DNA from: Rhizobium sp. NFR03
GTDB taxonomy: Bacteria > Pseudomonadota > Alphaproteobacteria > Rhizobiales > Rhizobiaceae
NCBI RefSeq assembly: GCF_900111275.1
Contig: NZ_FOGR01000002.1
Location: forward strand, 186,001-250,000
Length of the DNA stretch: 64,000 nt
Direction of reading: 5' to 3'
The notes under the pieces were generated by a model that was not told where the DNA came from, searched no databases, and saw only the letters and a program-made list of their open reading frames with translations. The position numbers and the translations under genes are program-made. Each line of letters starts with the position of its first letter. The stretch's first letter is position 1. Of the stretch, positions 53,446 to 62,567 are shown one piece after another.

Positions 53446-54957
53446 ATGACAGAAGCAAAGACGGTCGATCTCTTCGTGATCGGCGGCGGCATCAACGGCG
53501 CCGGCATCGCGCGGGATGCCGCAGGCCGCGGCCTCTCGGTCATACTCTGCGAAAAAGGGGATCTGGCAGAAGGCACGTCGTCGCGCTCCGGCAAGCTCGT
53601 TCATGGCGGCTTGCGCTATCTCGAATATTACGAGTTTCGGCTGGTGCGCGAGGCGCTGATCGAGCGCGAAGTTCTCCTCAACTCGGCAAGCCACATCATC
53701 TGGCCCATGCGCTTCGTGCTGCCCCACAGTCCGGACGACCGCCCCGCCTGGCTCGTCCGGCTCGGCCTCTTCCTCTACGACCATCTCGGCGGTCGCAAGC
53801 GCCTGCCCGGCACCCGCTCGCTCGATCTGCATCGCGATCCCGAAGGCGCGCCGATCCTCGACAAATACACCAAGGGCTTCGAGTATTCCGACTGTTGGGT
53901 GGATGACGCCCGCCTGGTGGTGCTGAACGCTCTCGACGCGGCCGAGCGCGGAGCGACGGTGCTGACGCGCACCGCCTGCATCAGCGCCCGCCGGGAGGAT
54001 GGCGGCTGGCGCGTGGAGACGCGCAACGAGCGCACTGGCGAAATTTCGTCCTTCCGGGCGAAGGTTCTCGTCAATGCCGGCGGTCCCTGGGTCAACGATA
54101 TCGTCGGCCGGGTCGCCGGCTCCAACAGCAGCCGCAACGTGCGCCTCGTAAAAGGTAGCCACATCGTCGTGCCGAAGTTCTGGGACGGCCAACAGGCTTA
54201 TCTCGTGCAGAACCACGACAAGCGGGTCATCTTCATCAACCCTTACGAGGGCGACAAGGCGCTGATCGGCACCACCGACATCCCCTATGAAGGCCGTCCG
54301 GAAGAGGTGAAGCCCGACGAGACGGAAATCGATTACCTGATCGCCGCCGTGAACCGGTACTTCAAGGAGAAGCTGCGCCGCAGCGATGTGCTGCACAGCT
54401 TCTCCGGCGTCCGCCCGCTCTTCGATGATGGCAAGGGAAACCCGTCCGCCGTCACGCGCGACTATGTCTTCGAGCTCGACGAGACCGGCGGCGCGCCGAT
54501 GCTCAACATCTACGGCGGCAAGATCACGACGTTCCGCAAGCTTTCCGAGCATGCCATCCAGAAGATCGCCGGCTTCTTCCCGAACATGAAGGGCGACTGG
54601 ACGCGTGGAGCGACGTTGCCCGGCGGCGAAATCCCGAATGCCGACTATGTGCAGTTTGCCGAGCGGATGCGCAGCGACTACCCCTGGATGCCGCGCGCGC
54701 TGGTCAACCATTACGGTCGCCTCTATGGCGCCCGCGTCAATCGCATCGTCAAGGGCGTAACATCGCTCGAGGGGCTCGGCCGCCACTTCGGCGGACAACT
54801 CTACGAGGCCGAGGTGCGCTATCTCGTCGCCAACGAATGGGCGGAGACCGCCGAAGACGTGCTCGTGCGCCGCACCAAGCAGAACCTGCATCTGACGGAA
54901 GCCGAGCGGGCGGCGTTTGCGGACTGGTTCGACGCGCATGTCGCGCTGGCCGCCTGA
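53446..54957 (+). CDS. eryB: Erythritol-phosphate dehydrogenase EryB (GlpD-like)
   Basis: FAD-dependent oxidase-type dehydrogenase of 503 residues acting on erythritol 4-phosphate. The FAD motif Gly-Gly-Gly-Ile-Asn-Gly-Ala-Gly-Ile-Ala-Arg-Asp is at the N-terminus, then Ser-Ser-Arg-Ser-Gly-Lys-Leu-Val-His-Gly-Gly-Leu-Arg-Tyr-Leu (GlpD hallmark), and Gly-Thr-Thr-Asp-Ile-Pro-Tyr. It would be called GlpD by sequence, but EryB is the established name in this gene order. 10 bases after eryA. Confidence 0.9.
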   Translation: MTEAKTVDLFVIGGGINGAGIARDAAGRGLSVILCEKGDLAEGTSSRSGKLVHGGLRYLEYYEFRLVREALIEREVLLNSASHIIWPMRFVLPHSPDDRPAWLVRLGLFLYDHLGGRKRLPGTRSLDLHRDPEGAPILDKYTKGFEYSDCWVDDARLVVLNALDAAERGATVLTRTACISARREDGGWRVETRNERTGEISSFRAKVLVNAGGPWVNDIVGRVAGSNSSRNVRLVKGSHIVVPKFWDGQQAYLVQNHDKRVIFINPYEGDKALIGTTDIPYEGRPEEVKPDETEIDYLIAAVNRYFKEKLRRSDVLHSFSGVRPLFDDGKGNPSAVTRDYVFELDETGGAPMLNIYGGKITTFRKLSEHAIQKIAGFFPNMKGDWTRGATLPGGEIPNADYVQFAERMRSDYPWMPRALVNHYGRLYGARVNRIVKGVTSLEGLGRHFGGQLYEAEVRYLVANEWAETAEDVLVRRTKQNLHLTEAERAAFADWFDAHVALAA

Positions 54958-54967
54958 GGGATCGATC

Positions 54968-55909
54968 ATGAAGCTGACCCTGTCGCTCAACACCAATCCG
55001 CTGGTCAACCGGTTCGCAGAGCCGGACGATCTGATCGATACCGTGGCGTGTGAGCTGAAGATCCGGGATCTGCAGCTGACGCACGAGTTCATCAATCCGA
55101 GCTGGCCCGCGCCCGTCATCCGCCGCCTGACGCGGGAGATGCAGGCCGCTCTCACGCGCACCGGCGTGCGCGTCACCTCCGGCATGACGGGCCCCTACGG
55201 ACGCCTCAATCATTTCGGCCATCCCGACAGGGACGTGCGGCGCTATTATATCGACTGGTTCAAGACCTTCGCGGATATCACCGCCGATCTCGGCGGCGTC
55301 TCTGTCGGCACGCAGTTCGCGATCTTCACCTATAAGGATTTTGACGACGCCGCCCGGCGCGAAGAGCTCGTCAAGATCGCCATCGACTGCTGGGCCGAGG
55401 TTGCCGAGCATGGTAAGGCGGCAGGTCTCGACTACATCTTCTGGGAGCCGATGAGCGTCGGGCGCGAGTTCGGCGAAACGATTTCGGAATGCATTCGCCT
55501 GCAAGACCGGCTGACGGCAGCGGATATGGCCATTCCCATGTGGATGATGGCCGATATCGACCATGGCGACGTGACCTCGCCCAATCCCGACGATGTCGAT
55601 CCCTATGCCTGGGCGCGCGCGGTGCCGAAGCTTTCGCCGATCATCCATATCAAGCAGAGCCTGATGGACAAGGGTGGCCATCGGCCGTTCACCGCAGAGT
55701 TCAACGCCCGTGGCCGGGTGCATCCCGAGCCGCTGCTGAAGGCTCTGGAAGAGGGGGGGGCCGAGAACAACGAGATCTGCCTCGAGCTGTCCTTCAAGGA
55801 GCGCGATCCGAACGATCGGCAAGTGATCGAACAGATCGCGGAAAGCATCGCCTTCTGGGCGCCGCATATCGACACGGGCGCTGCCGCCCTCAACATCTGG
55901 CATGCCTGA
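54968..55909 (+). CDS. eryC: EryC, TIM-barrel sugar-phosphate epimerase/isomerase
   Basis: A 313-residue AP-endonuclease-2-type TIM barrel (xylose-isomerase-like). In Brucella EryC is a racemase/isomerase of L-3-tetrulose 4-phosphate. Likely metal ligands: Glu in Phe-Trp-Glu-Pro-Met, Asp/His in Asp-Ile-Asp-His-Gly-Asp, His in Ile-His-Ile-Lys-Gln, and Glu in Cys-Leu-Glu-Leu-Ser. The frame is open upstream into eryB; the ATG at 54968, 11 bases after eryB, is the natural start. Confidence 0.9.
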   Translation: MKLTLSLNTNPLVNRFAEPDDLIDTVACELKIRDLQLTHEFINPSWPAPVIRRLTREMQAALTRTGVRVTSGMTGPYGRLNHFGHPDRDVRRYYIDWFKTFADITADLGGVSVGTQFAIFTYKDFDDAARREELVKIAIDCWAEVAEHGKAAGLDYIFWEPMSVGREFGETISECIRLQDRLTAADMAIPMWMMADIDHGDVTSPNPDDVDPYAWARAVPKLSPIIHIKQSLMDKGGHRPFTAEFNARGRVHPEPLLKALEEGGAENNEICLELSFKERDPNDRQVIEQIAESIAFWAPHIDTGAAALNIWHA

Positions 55910-56044
55910 TGGTTGTAGCGGCGTGAACTGAAAAGACGTGCGAGCAGGCGGAACGCGGTGTATGGCGGATGTGCGGGCGAAACGGATCGGCCTACGGCAG
56001 GACGTTGGCGACCAGAAGCCTCGATAGAACGCCTGACAGGACAC

Positions 56045-57016
56045 ATGACAGGACACATGGCAGGAAACCGACGCCCCATCGATCCAGAGGAATCGCTCGC
56101 AACACGCGCCGCCTGGCTGCACTATGTCGGCGGCATGACACAGGCGGCCGTTGCCAAGATGCTCGGTCTGCCCTCCGTCAAGACCCACCGGATGATCGCC
56201 CGTGCCGTGGCCGACGGCATGGTCAAGGTCACCATCGATGGCGACATCGTCGAATGCGTCGATCTCGAGGCCCGCCTCGCCGAACGTTACGGCCTCGAAT
56301 ATTGCGAAGTCGCGCCCGACATGCGCGAGGAGGGCTTGCCGCTGCGGGCGCTCGCCTATGCCGGCGCGTCCTACCTGCGGCGGGAGATCGAGCGGGGCGA
56401 GCACCGGATGATCGGCCTTGGCCACGGCCGCACGCTGGCAGCCGCCGTGCGCCACATGCCGCGCCTTTCCGCCACCACGGTCTCGTTCGTGTCCCTTCTC
56501 GGCGGCGTGACCCGCAACTATGCCATCAATCCGCATGACGTGATGCACCAGATCGCGGAGAAGACGGGCGCGACGGCCTATGTCATGCCGGTTCCCTTCT
56601 TCGCCAACACGGCGGAGGATCGCGAGGTTCTCCTTGCCCAGCGCGGCGTCGGCGAGGTCTTCGCGCTCGCCGAAGGCGCCGACCTCAAATTCGTCGGCAT
56701 CGGCACGGTGGAACCCGCAGCCCAGCTGGTCGCCTCCGGCATGATCGAGCCGCGCGAGATCCGCGAGATCTCCGGCAACGGTGCCGTTGGCGAATTGCTC
56801 GGACATTTCTTCGATGCCCGCGGCCGCCTGCTCGAAACCATGCTGACGGCCCGCACGCTCTCGGTCTCGTTTCATTCCGCAAAGGCCGACCGCATCGTCG
56901 CCATCGCCGGTGGTCCGGGCAAGGTGGAGGCTATCCGCGCCGTTCTCACCAGCCGCCGCCTCTCCGGCCTCATCACCGACGAGCGCACCGCGCAGGCCCT
57001 GCTCGACGGCGCGTGA
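56045..57016 (+). CDS. eryD: EryD, SorC-family transcriptional regulator
   Basis: Erythritol-responsive repressor in Brucella and rhizobia, 323 residues here. N-terminal HTH at about 25-60 (Met-Thr-Gln-Ala-Ala-Val-Ala-Lys-Met-Leu-Gly-Leu-Pro-Ser-Val-Lys-Thr). The sugar-binding domain has Gly-Leu-Gly-His-Gly-Arg-Thr-Leu, Gly-Ile-Gly-Thr-Val-Glu, and Ala-Ile-Ala-Gly-Gly. A 12-base direct repeat (ACAGGACACATG twice, 56037-56059) gives two starts, at 56045 and 56057, each with its own AGGA. Last gene of the eryABCD arm. Confidence 0.92.
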   Translation: MTGHMAGNRRPIDPEESLATRAAWLHYVGGMTQAAVAKMLGLPSVKTHRMIARAVADGMVKVTIDGDIVECVDLEARLAERYGLEYCEVAPDMREEGLPLRALAYAGASYLRREIERGEHRMIGLGHGRTLAAAVRHMPRLSATTVSFVSLLGGVTRNYAINPHDVMHQIAEKTGATAYVMPVPFFANTAEDREVLLAQRGVGEVFALAEGADLKFVGIGTVEPAAQLVASGMIEPREIREISGNGAVGELLGHFFDARGRLLETMLTARTLSVSFHSAKADRIVAIAGGPGKVEAIRAVLTSRRLSGLITDERTAQALLDGA

Positions 57017-57162
57017 CATCTATTTGCCTTCATGTGAGGAAATGTTGGAAAAGCGATCCTTTATAAATACGCGGCGGGCGCTTCCCATTCCCCGTCACGA
57101 ACACATCTATGCAATCACGCGGGGCCACATGGCACGCCCGTGACACTGCTGCGCGAGGGACC

Positions 57163-58380
57163 ATGGCCAGACCGACGGTGAACAAGTTCCTGCTGCAGGC
57201 GCGCAACGAAGTGCGCCAGAGCGCGGGGATGATCATCATCGCCATGCTCTTCGTCGCCTTCGCCTCCATCGGTGCCTCCGTCCTCCTGTCCAAGCGCGAG
57301 CGCGAGGCGCAGGAGGCCATCGCCCACACGATCGGCAACGAGCGGCGGATCTCCACCCTGCAATCGCTGCTGCAGGATGCCGAGATCGGCCAGCGCGGCT
57401 ACCTGATCACGCAGGACCGGGCTTATCTGGAGCCCTATGAGGCCTCGATCGCGGAGATCGACCGCAAAATGGAGGAGCTTGCGTCCGGGCTTTCCGACAA
57501 TACGCGTCAGGATGCCAATGTCGCCGTCCTGCGCTCGCTGATCGTCCAGAAGCTCTCCGAGCTGCGTCAGAGCATCGACCGTCAGCGCGAGGGCGACACG
57601 GCAGGGGCGCTTGCCATCATGAAAACCGGCCAGGGCAAGATGCTGATGGACGGCGTGCGCAACGCGCTGAAGACCATGCGGGCCGAGGAAAGCAATCAGC
57701 GCATGCAGCGCGTGGCCGACGCCCGTCAGGCCGGCGCCCGCATGGAGATGGTGGTGTTCGCGCTGGCGCTGCTCACGGCCGTCTTCGCGCTTGTGGCCGT
57801 GCGCGCCACCGCCCGCCGCGCTCGCTCCGCCGAACTGACTCGCGACGAACTGCTCTCGCGTCTCGATCGTCGTCTCCTTGCGATCATGGCGGCCGATGTC
57901 GTCGGTTACTCCCGCCTGATGGAGGGCGACGAGACACGGACGCTGGCAAGTCTCAAGATCGTGCGCGACCGGATCGATCCGATCATCGAACGTCACAGCG
58001 GGACGATCGTGACCACGGCGGGGGACAGCGTTCTCGCCGCCTTCGCAAGCGCGCTCTCGGCCATCGACTGCGCGATCGAGATCCAGCAGGCGATGGCGGA
58101 GGCGAATGCCCGGCTGGAAGAGGATGCGCAGCTGATGTTCCGGATCGGCATCAATGTCGGCGATGTCGTGGTGCAGGATGGCGATGTCTTCGGCGATACG
58201 GTCAATGTCGCCGCGCGGCTGGAAGCGCTGGCCGAACCCGGCGCCATCTGCATTTCCCGCACCGTGCGCGATCATGTCCGCAAGCAGCGTCCGCTGACCT
58301 TTGACGATCTCGGCTTTCAGCATGTGAAGAACATCGCCCAGCCGATCAGCGCCTTTCGCGTGCGAGCCCAGGCGGTATAG
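57163..58380 (+). CDS. CHASE3-domain class III adenylate/guanylate cyclase
   Basis: Membrane-bound nucleotide cyclase of 405 residues. N-terminal helix about 22-42, CHASE3 sensor about 45-185 (Leu-Leu-Gln-Asp-Ala-Glu-Ile-Gly-Gln-Arg-Gly-Tyr-Leu-Ile-Thr), second helix about 195-215, then a cyclase domain about 235-400. Metal and fold motifs: Ala-Ala-Asp-Val-Val-Gly-Tyr-Ser-Arg, Thr-Ala-Gly-Asp-Ser-Val-Leu-Ala, Gly-Asp-Thr-Val-Asn-Val-Ala-Ala-Arg-Leu-Glu. GAGGGA precedes the ATG. The signal is unknown; rhizobia carry many such cyclases. Confidence 0.92.
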   Translation: MARPTVNKFLLQARNEVRQSAGMIIIAMLFVAFASIGASVLLSKREREAQEAIAHTIGNERRISTLQSLLQDAEIGQRGYLITQDRAYLEPYEASIAEIDRKMEELASGLSDNTRQDANVAVLRSLIVQKLSELRQSIDRQREGDTAGALAIMKTGQGKMLMDGVRNALKTMRAEESNQRMQRVADARQAGARMEMVVFALALLTAVFALVAVRATARRARSAELTRDELLSRLDRRLLAIMAADVVGYSRLMEGDETRTLASLKIVRDRIDPIIERHSGTIVTTAGDSVLAAFASALSAIDCAIEIQQAMAEANARLEEDAQLMFRIGINVGDVVVQDGDVFGDTVNVAARLEALAEPGAICISRTVRDHVRKQRPLTFDDLGFQHVKNIAQPISAFRVRAQAV

Positions 58381-58427
58381 AAGGCCTCCTGCCGTCCGTC
58401 TCAACCCGTCAACACAGCCGGAAATCC

Positions 58428-59696
58428 ATGCTTTCTCCCGTTACGCTCACCTGGGGCATCTCAGCCCTTGCCGTCGCCGGTGTCATCACCCGGCCGTTCC
58501 GCCTGCCGGAGGCCGTCTGGGCCGTGGCTGGCGCCGCGGTCATCGCGGCACTCGGGCTCATGCCCTTGTCGGCGGTCTGGAACGGCATAGCGCGTGGCCA
58601 TGACGTCTACCTGTTCCTCATCGGCATGATGCTGTTGTCGGAACTTGCGCGCAAGGAAGGCCTGTTCGACTGGCTGGCCGCTATCGCGACACGGCATGCG
58701 AAGGGCTCGCCGAAGCGGCTGTTCTTCCTGATCTATGCTGTCGGCGTCCTCGTCACGGTGTTCCTTTCCAACGACGCCACGGCTGTGGTGCTGACACCGG
58801 CCGTCTATGCCGCCACGCGGGCGGCGAAGGTTGCCAATCCGCTGCCCTACCTGCTGATCTGCGCCTTTATTGCGAACGCCGCGAGCTTCGTGCTGCCGAT
58901 CTCCAATCCGGCCAACCTCGTCATCTTCGGCGGCGGCGAGATGCCGCCGCTCGGGGAGTGGCTGCGCACCTTCACGCTTCCCTCCATCGTGGCGATTGTC
59001 GTGACCTATGCGGCGCTTGCCTTCACCCAGCGCCGGGCCATTGCTTCGGAAACCGTCGCGGCCGATGTGCCGACGCCGATCTTGTCGCCCGCCGCCCGCG
59101 TCGCAGGCATCGGTCTTGCCCTGACGGCCATCGGCCTCGTTATCGTCTCCGCGCTCGATCTCGATCTCGGTCTGCCCACCCTCATTGCCGGTATCGCCAC
59201 GACCCTCCTGATCGTCGTCGTCAATCGCGAACCGCCCATCGAGGTCATCAAGGGTATCTCGTGGAGCGTGCTGCCACTGGTCGCCGGTCTCTTCGTCATC
59301 GTGGAAGCGCTCGATGGCACCGGCCTCGTCGGCATGCTGGGCGATCTTCTCGCCCGTAACGCGGCGACATCGCCCGCATGGACGGCCGGTGTTGCCGGCG
59401 TCGGCGTCGGCTTTGCGGCCAACCTCGTCAACAACCTGCCGGCAGGGCTCTTTGCCGGCAGCGCCGTGCAGGCCGCCGGCGCGCCCAGCCTTGTTGCCGC
59501 GGCCATCCTCATCGGCGTCGATCTGGGCCCCAATCTTTCCGTCACCGGCTCGCTCGCCACCATCCTCTGGCTGACGGCCTTGCGTCGCGAGGGCATCGAG
59601 GTCGGCACCTGGGACTTTCTCAAGCTCGGGACGGTGGTGATGATCCCGGCGCTCCTCCTCTCCATCGCCACGCTTATCGGCGTATCGCTCTTGTAA
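58428..59696 (+). CDS. ArsB/NhaD (SLC13-like) family membrane transporter
   Basis: A 422-residue inner-membrane transporter with about eleven helices and ArsB-like signatures: Phe-Leu-Ser-Asn-Asp-Ala-Thr-Ala-Val-Val-Leu-Thr-Pro, Leu-Pro-Ile-Ser-Asn-Pro-Ala-Asn-Leu-Val, and the second-half counterpart Leu-Val-Asn-Asn-Leu-Pro-Ala-Gly-Leu. Similar proteins export arsenite (ArsB) or exchange Na+/H+. No arsR, arsC or arsH lies nearby, so arsenite export is only one possibility. Follows the cyclase by 47 bases on the same strand. Confidence 0.85.
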   Translation: MLSPVTLTWGISALAVAGVITRPFRLPEAVWAVAGAAVIAALGLMPLSAVWNGIARGHDVYLFLIGMMLLSELARKEGLFDWLAAIATRHAKGSPKRLFFLIYAVGVLVTVFLSNDATAVVLTPAVYAATRAAKVANPLPYLLICAFIANAASFVLPISNPANLVIFGGGEMPPLGEWLRTFTLPSIVAIVVTYAALAFTQRRAIASETVAADVPTPILSPAARVAGIGLALTAIGLVIVSALDLDLGLPTLIAGIATTLLIVVVNREPPIEVIKGISWSVLPLVAGLFVIVEALDGTGLVGMLGDLLARNAATSPAWTAGVAGVGVGFAANLVNNLPAGLFAGSAVQAAGAPSLVAAAILIGVDLGPNLSVTGSLATILWLTALRREGIEVGTWDFLKLGTVVMIPALLLSIATLIGVSLL

Positions 59697-59797
59697 GGCT
59701 TCACGGGAGGAGAAGCGTGCGCTGCAGCAAAAAGCCGGGACAACAGGGCCATCCCGTGCCATAAGGCGACCCGCAACGCAGCCGGGCCCGACCGATC

Positions 59798-61420
59798 ATG
59801 ATCCGCATCGAAAACATCTCCAAGCAGAACAGCCACCGCCTTCTTTTCATCGAGGCTTCGGCCGCGCTGAACAAGGGCGAGAAGATCGGCCTCGTCGGCC
59901 CGAACGGCGCCGGCAAGACGACGCTGTTCCGCATGATCACCGGATCGGAACTGCCCGACGAAGGGCAGGTTGCGACCGAGAAGAACGTGACGATCGGCTA
60001 TTTCAATCAGGACGTCGGCGAGATGTCCGGCCGCAGCGCCGTGGCCGAAGTCATGGAGGGCGCCGGCCCCGTCAGCATCGTTGCGGCCGAATTGCGCGAC
60101 CTCGAAGCGGCCATGTCCGACCCCGACCGCATGGACGAAATGGACGCGATCATCGAGCGCTACGGCGAGGTGCAGGCGCGCTACGAGGAACTGGACGGCT
60201 ACGCGCTGGAGGGGCGCGCCCGCGAGGTGCTCGACGGCCTCTCCTTCAGCCAGGAGATGATGGACGGTGACGTCGGCAAGCTCTCGGGCGGCTGGAAGAT
60301 GCGCGTGGCGCTTGCCCGCATTCTCCTGATGCGGCCCGATGTCATGCTGCTCGACGAACCGAGCAACCATCTGGATCTCGAAAGCCTGATCTGGCTCGAA
60401 AGTTTCCTGAAGACCTATGACGGCGCGCTGCTGATGACGTCGCACGACCGCGAATTCATGAACCGCATCGTCAACAAGATCATCGAGATCGACGGCGGTT
60501 CGCTCACCAGCTATTCCGGCGACTACGGTTTCTACGAACAGCAGCGGGCGCTGAGCGAAAAGCACCAGCAGGCGCAGTTCGAACGACAGCAGGCTATGCT
60601 TGCCAAGGAAATCAAGTTCATCGAGCGCTTCAAGGCGCGTGCGTCCCATGCTTCGCAGGTGCAGAGCCGCGTCAAGAAGCTCGAAAAGATCGACCGCGTG
60701 GAGCCGCCGAAGCGCCGGCAGACGGTGGCCTTCGACTTCCTGCCCGCGCCGCGCTCGGGCGAAGACGTCGTCAATATCAAGCAGGTCCACAAGGCCTACG
60801 GGTCGAGGACGATCTATGACGGGCTCGATTTCATGGTCCGCCGGCGCGAACGCTGGTGCATCATGGGTATCAACGGAGCGGGGAAATCCACGCTTCTAAA
60901 GCTCGTCACGGGCACGACGACACCCGACAAGGGAACCGTCACCGTCGGCGCCAGTGTCAAGCTCGGCTATTTCGCACAGCATGCGATGGATCTGCTCGAT
61001 GGCGAGAGCACCGTTCTGCAATGGCTGGAGGAGCAGTTTCCGAAGGCCGGTCAGGCGCCGCTCCGAGCCCTGTCGGGTTGCTTCGGATTTTCCGGGGACG
61101 ACGTGGACAAGCGCTGCCGGGTTCTCTCGGGCGGCGAAAAGGCGCGCCTCGTCATGGCCGCCATGCTGTTCGACCCGCCGAATTTCCTCGTGCTCGACGA
61201 GCCGACCAACCATCTCGACCTCGATACCAAGGAAATGCTGATCAAGGCACTGTCGGCCTACGAGGGCACGATGCTTTTCGTCTCGCACGATCGTCATTTC
61301 CTGGCGGCGCTTTCCAACCGGGTGCTGGAGCTGACACCGGATGGTATCCATCAGTATGGCGGCGGATATACCGAATATGTCGAGCGAACGGGGCAGGAGG
61401 CTCCCGGCATACACGTTTAG
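59798..61420 (+). CDS. ABC-F family ATPase (YbiT-like)
   Basis: Soluble duplicated ABC protein of 540 residues with no membrane domain; ABC-F proteins act on ribosomes. Domain 1: Walker A Gly-Pro-Asn-Gly-Ala-Gly-Lys-Thr-Thr, signature Leu-Ser-Gly-Gly-Trp-Lys-Met-Arg, Walker B Val-Met-Leu-Leu-Asp-Glu-Pro-Ser-Asn-His-Leu-Asp. A charged linker lies at about 240-300. Domain 2 has Gly-Ile-Asn-Gly-Ala-Gly-Lys-Ser-Thr and Val-Leu-Asp-Glu-Pro-Thr-Asn-His-Leu-Asp. Long arm insertion in domain 1 (about 90-145, Glu/Met-rich). Subtype (EttA, Uup, YbiT) assigned by eye only. Confidence 0.92.
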   Translation: MIRIENISKQNSHRLLFIEASAALNKGEKIGLVGPNGAGKTTLFRMITGSELPDEGQVATEKNVTIGYFNQDVGEMSGRSAVAEVMEGAGPVSIVAAELRDLEAAMSDPDRMDEMDAIIERYGEVQARYEELDGYALEGRAREVLDGLSFSQEMMDGDVGKLSGGWKMRVALARILLMRPDVMLLDEPSNHLDLESLIWLESFLKTYDGALLMTSHDREFMNRIVNKIIEIDGGSLTSYSGDYGFYEQQRALSEKHQQAQFERQQAMLAKEIKFIERFKARASHASQVQSRVKKLEKIDRVEPPKRRQTVAFDFLPAPRSGEDVVNIKQVHKAYGSRTIYDGLDFMVRRRERWCIMGINGAGKSTLLKLVTGTTTPDKGTVTVGASVKLGYFAQHAMDLLDGESTVLQWLEEQFPKAGQAPLRALSGCFGFSGDDVDKRCRVLSGGEKARLVMAAMLFDPPNFLVLDEPTNHLDLDTKEMLIKALSAYEGTMLFVSHDRHFLAALSNRVLELTPDGIHQYGGGYTEYVERTGQEAPGIHV

Positions 61421-61557
61421 GCTGCGCGAAACGAACCGGTCGCATTTTGCCGTGGGGCCGCTCTACTTTTCCGCCGAAGTCGCCACATATGGCAGCCTAT
61501 GCCGCGACGATCACCGCCATCGCGTGGACGATAGTGTGTCACAAGGGGAGAATTCGC

Positions 61558-62469
61558 GTGCAGTTCAAGTCTACACTCATTGCGGCTGCAGTCGCTGCCA
61601 TGTCGTTTGCCGCAACAGCTCAAGCTCAGGTCGTGGTTTCATCCAAGATCGATACCGAAGGCGGCGTTCTCGGCAACATCATCCTGTCCGTTCTGAATGC
61701 CAACGGCATCAAGACGACGGATCGCGTACAGCTCGGCGCGACGCCCGTGGTACGCAAGGCAATCACATCGGGCGAGATCGACATCTATCCGGAGTATACG
61801 GGCAATGCCGCGTTCTTCTTCGAGAAGGCCGAAGATCCCGCCTGGAAGGATGCCGCCAAGGCTTATGAAGAAGCCAAGAAGCTCGACTACGACGCCAACA
61901 AGATCGTCTGGCTGACCCCGTCGCCGGCCAACAACACCTGGGCCGTGGCGATCCGCAAGGATCTCGCCGATGAATCCAAGGTCAAGACCTTCTCCGACTT
62001 CGGAAAATATGTCGCCGACGGCGGTACGGTGAAGCTTGCGGCGTCCTCGGAATTCGTGAACTCCGCCGCCGCTCTGCCGGCCTTTCAGACCACCTATGGC
62101 TTCACCCTGAAGCCGGATCAGTTGATCACGCTTTCGGGCGGCGACACCGCGGCGACCATCGCGGCGGCCGCCAACCAGACGAACGGCGCTAATGCTGCCA
62201 TGGTCTACGGCACGGATGGCGGCATCGCACCGTCTGGCCTCGTGGTGCTGGAAGACGACAAGGGCGTACAGCCCGTCTACCAGCCCGCTCCGATCATCCG
62301 CGAAGCCGTGCTGAAGGAGAATCCGCAGATCGAAACACTTCTGAAGCCCGTCTTCGAGAAGCTCGACCTCGTGACCTTGCAGGATCTGAATGGTCGTGTG
62401 CAGGTGGGCGGCGAGCCGGCCAAGGCCGTGGCGGAGGACTTCCTGAAGAAGAACGGCTTTCTGAAGTAA
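61558..62469 (+). CDS. osmF: Osmoprotectant (glycine betaine/choline-type) ABC binding protein, OsmF/YehZ family
   Basis: Periplasmic binding protein of 303 residues. GTG start at 61558 with AAGGGGAG upstream; a much longer in-frame opening from 60856 overlaps the ABC-F gene and is spurious. Signal peptide about 1-23 (Ala-Thr-Ala-Gln-Ala). OpuAC/YehZ features: Asp-Thr-Glu-Gly-Gly-Val-Leu-Gly-Asn, Ile-Asp-Ile-Tyr-Pro-Glu-Tyr-Thr-Gly-Asn-Ala, Pro-Ser-Pro-Ala-Asn-Asn-Thr, and Tyr-Gly-Thr-Asp-Gly. In E. coli the YehZYXW system is an osmotic and stationary-phase transporter of low betaine affinity. Confidence 0.88.
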   Translation: MQFKSTLIAAAVAAMSFAATAQAQVVVSSKIDTEGGVLGNIILSVLNANGIKTTDRVQLGATPVVRKAITSGEIDIYPEYTGNAAFFFEKAEDPAWKDAAKAYEEAKKLDYDANKIVWLTPSPANNTWAVAIRKDLADESKVKTFSDFGKYVADGGTVKLAASSEFVNSAAALPAFQTTYGFTLKPDQLITLSGGDTAATIAAAANQTNGANAAMVYGTDGGIAPSGLVVLEDDKGVQPVYQPAPIIREAVLKENPQIETLLKPVFEKLDLVTLQDLNGRVQVGGEPAKAVAEDFLKKNGFLK

Positions 62470-62475
62470 GCGCAC

Positions 62476-62500
62476 CGCCGGGCGCCTGTGGCTCCCGGCG
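62476..62500 (+). repeat. Intercistronic hairpin between osmF and its permease gene
   Basis: CGCCGGG-C-GCC / GGC-T-CCCGGCG stem with a 3-base loop, 6 bases after the osmF stop; no T-run. Third example in this window of a hairpin placed directly after a binding-protein gene. Confidence 0.7.
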
Positions 62501-62567
62501 TCTCCGCCTTCTACCGGCGCCCGATCACATCCGCGGCGCCGGATATCTTCCAAACGTCAGGAGAGGC

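Noticed and set aside
54749-57019. 756-codon open frame antisense to eryB-eryC-eryD
   Set aside because: Mirrors three recognised genes, has no family motifs and Arg/His/Gly-rich composition.
60856-61557. Long N-terminal extension of osmF overlapping the ABC-F gene
   Set aside because: The GTG at 61558 has a good RBS and begins a proper signal peptide; the extension is out-of-frame ABC-F coding sequence.
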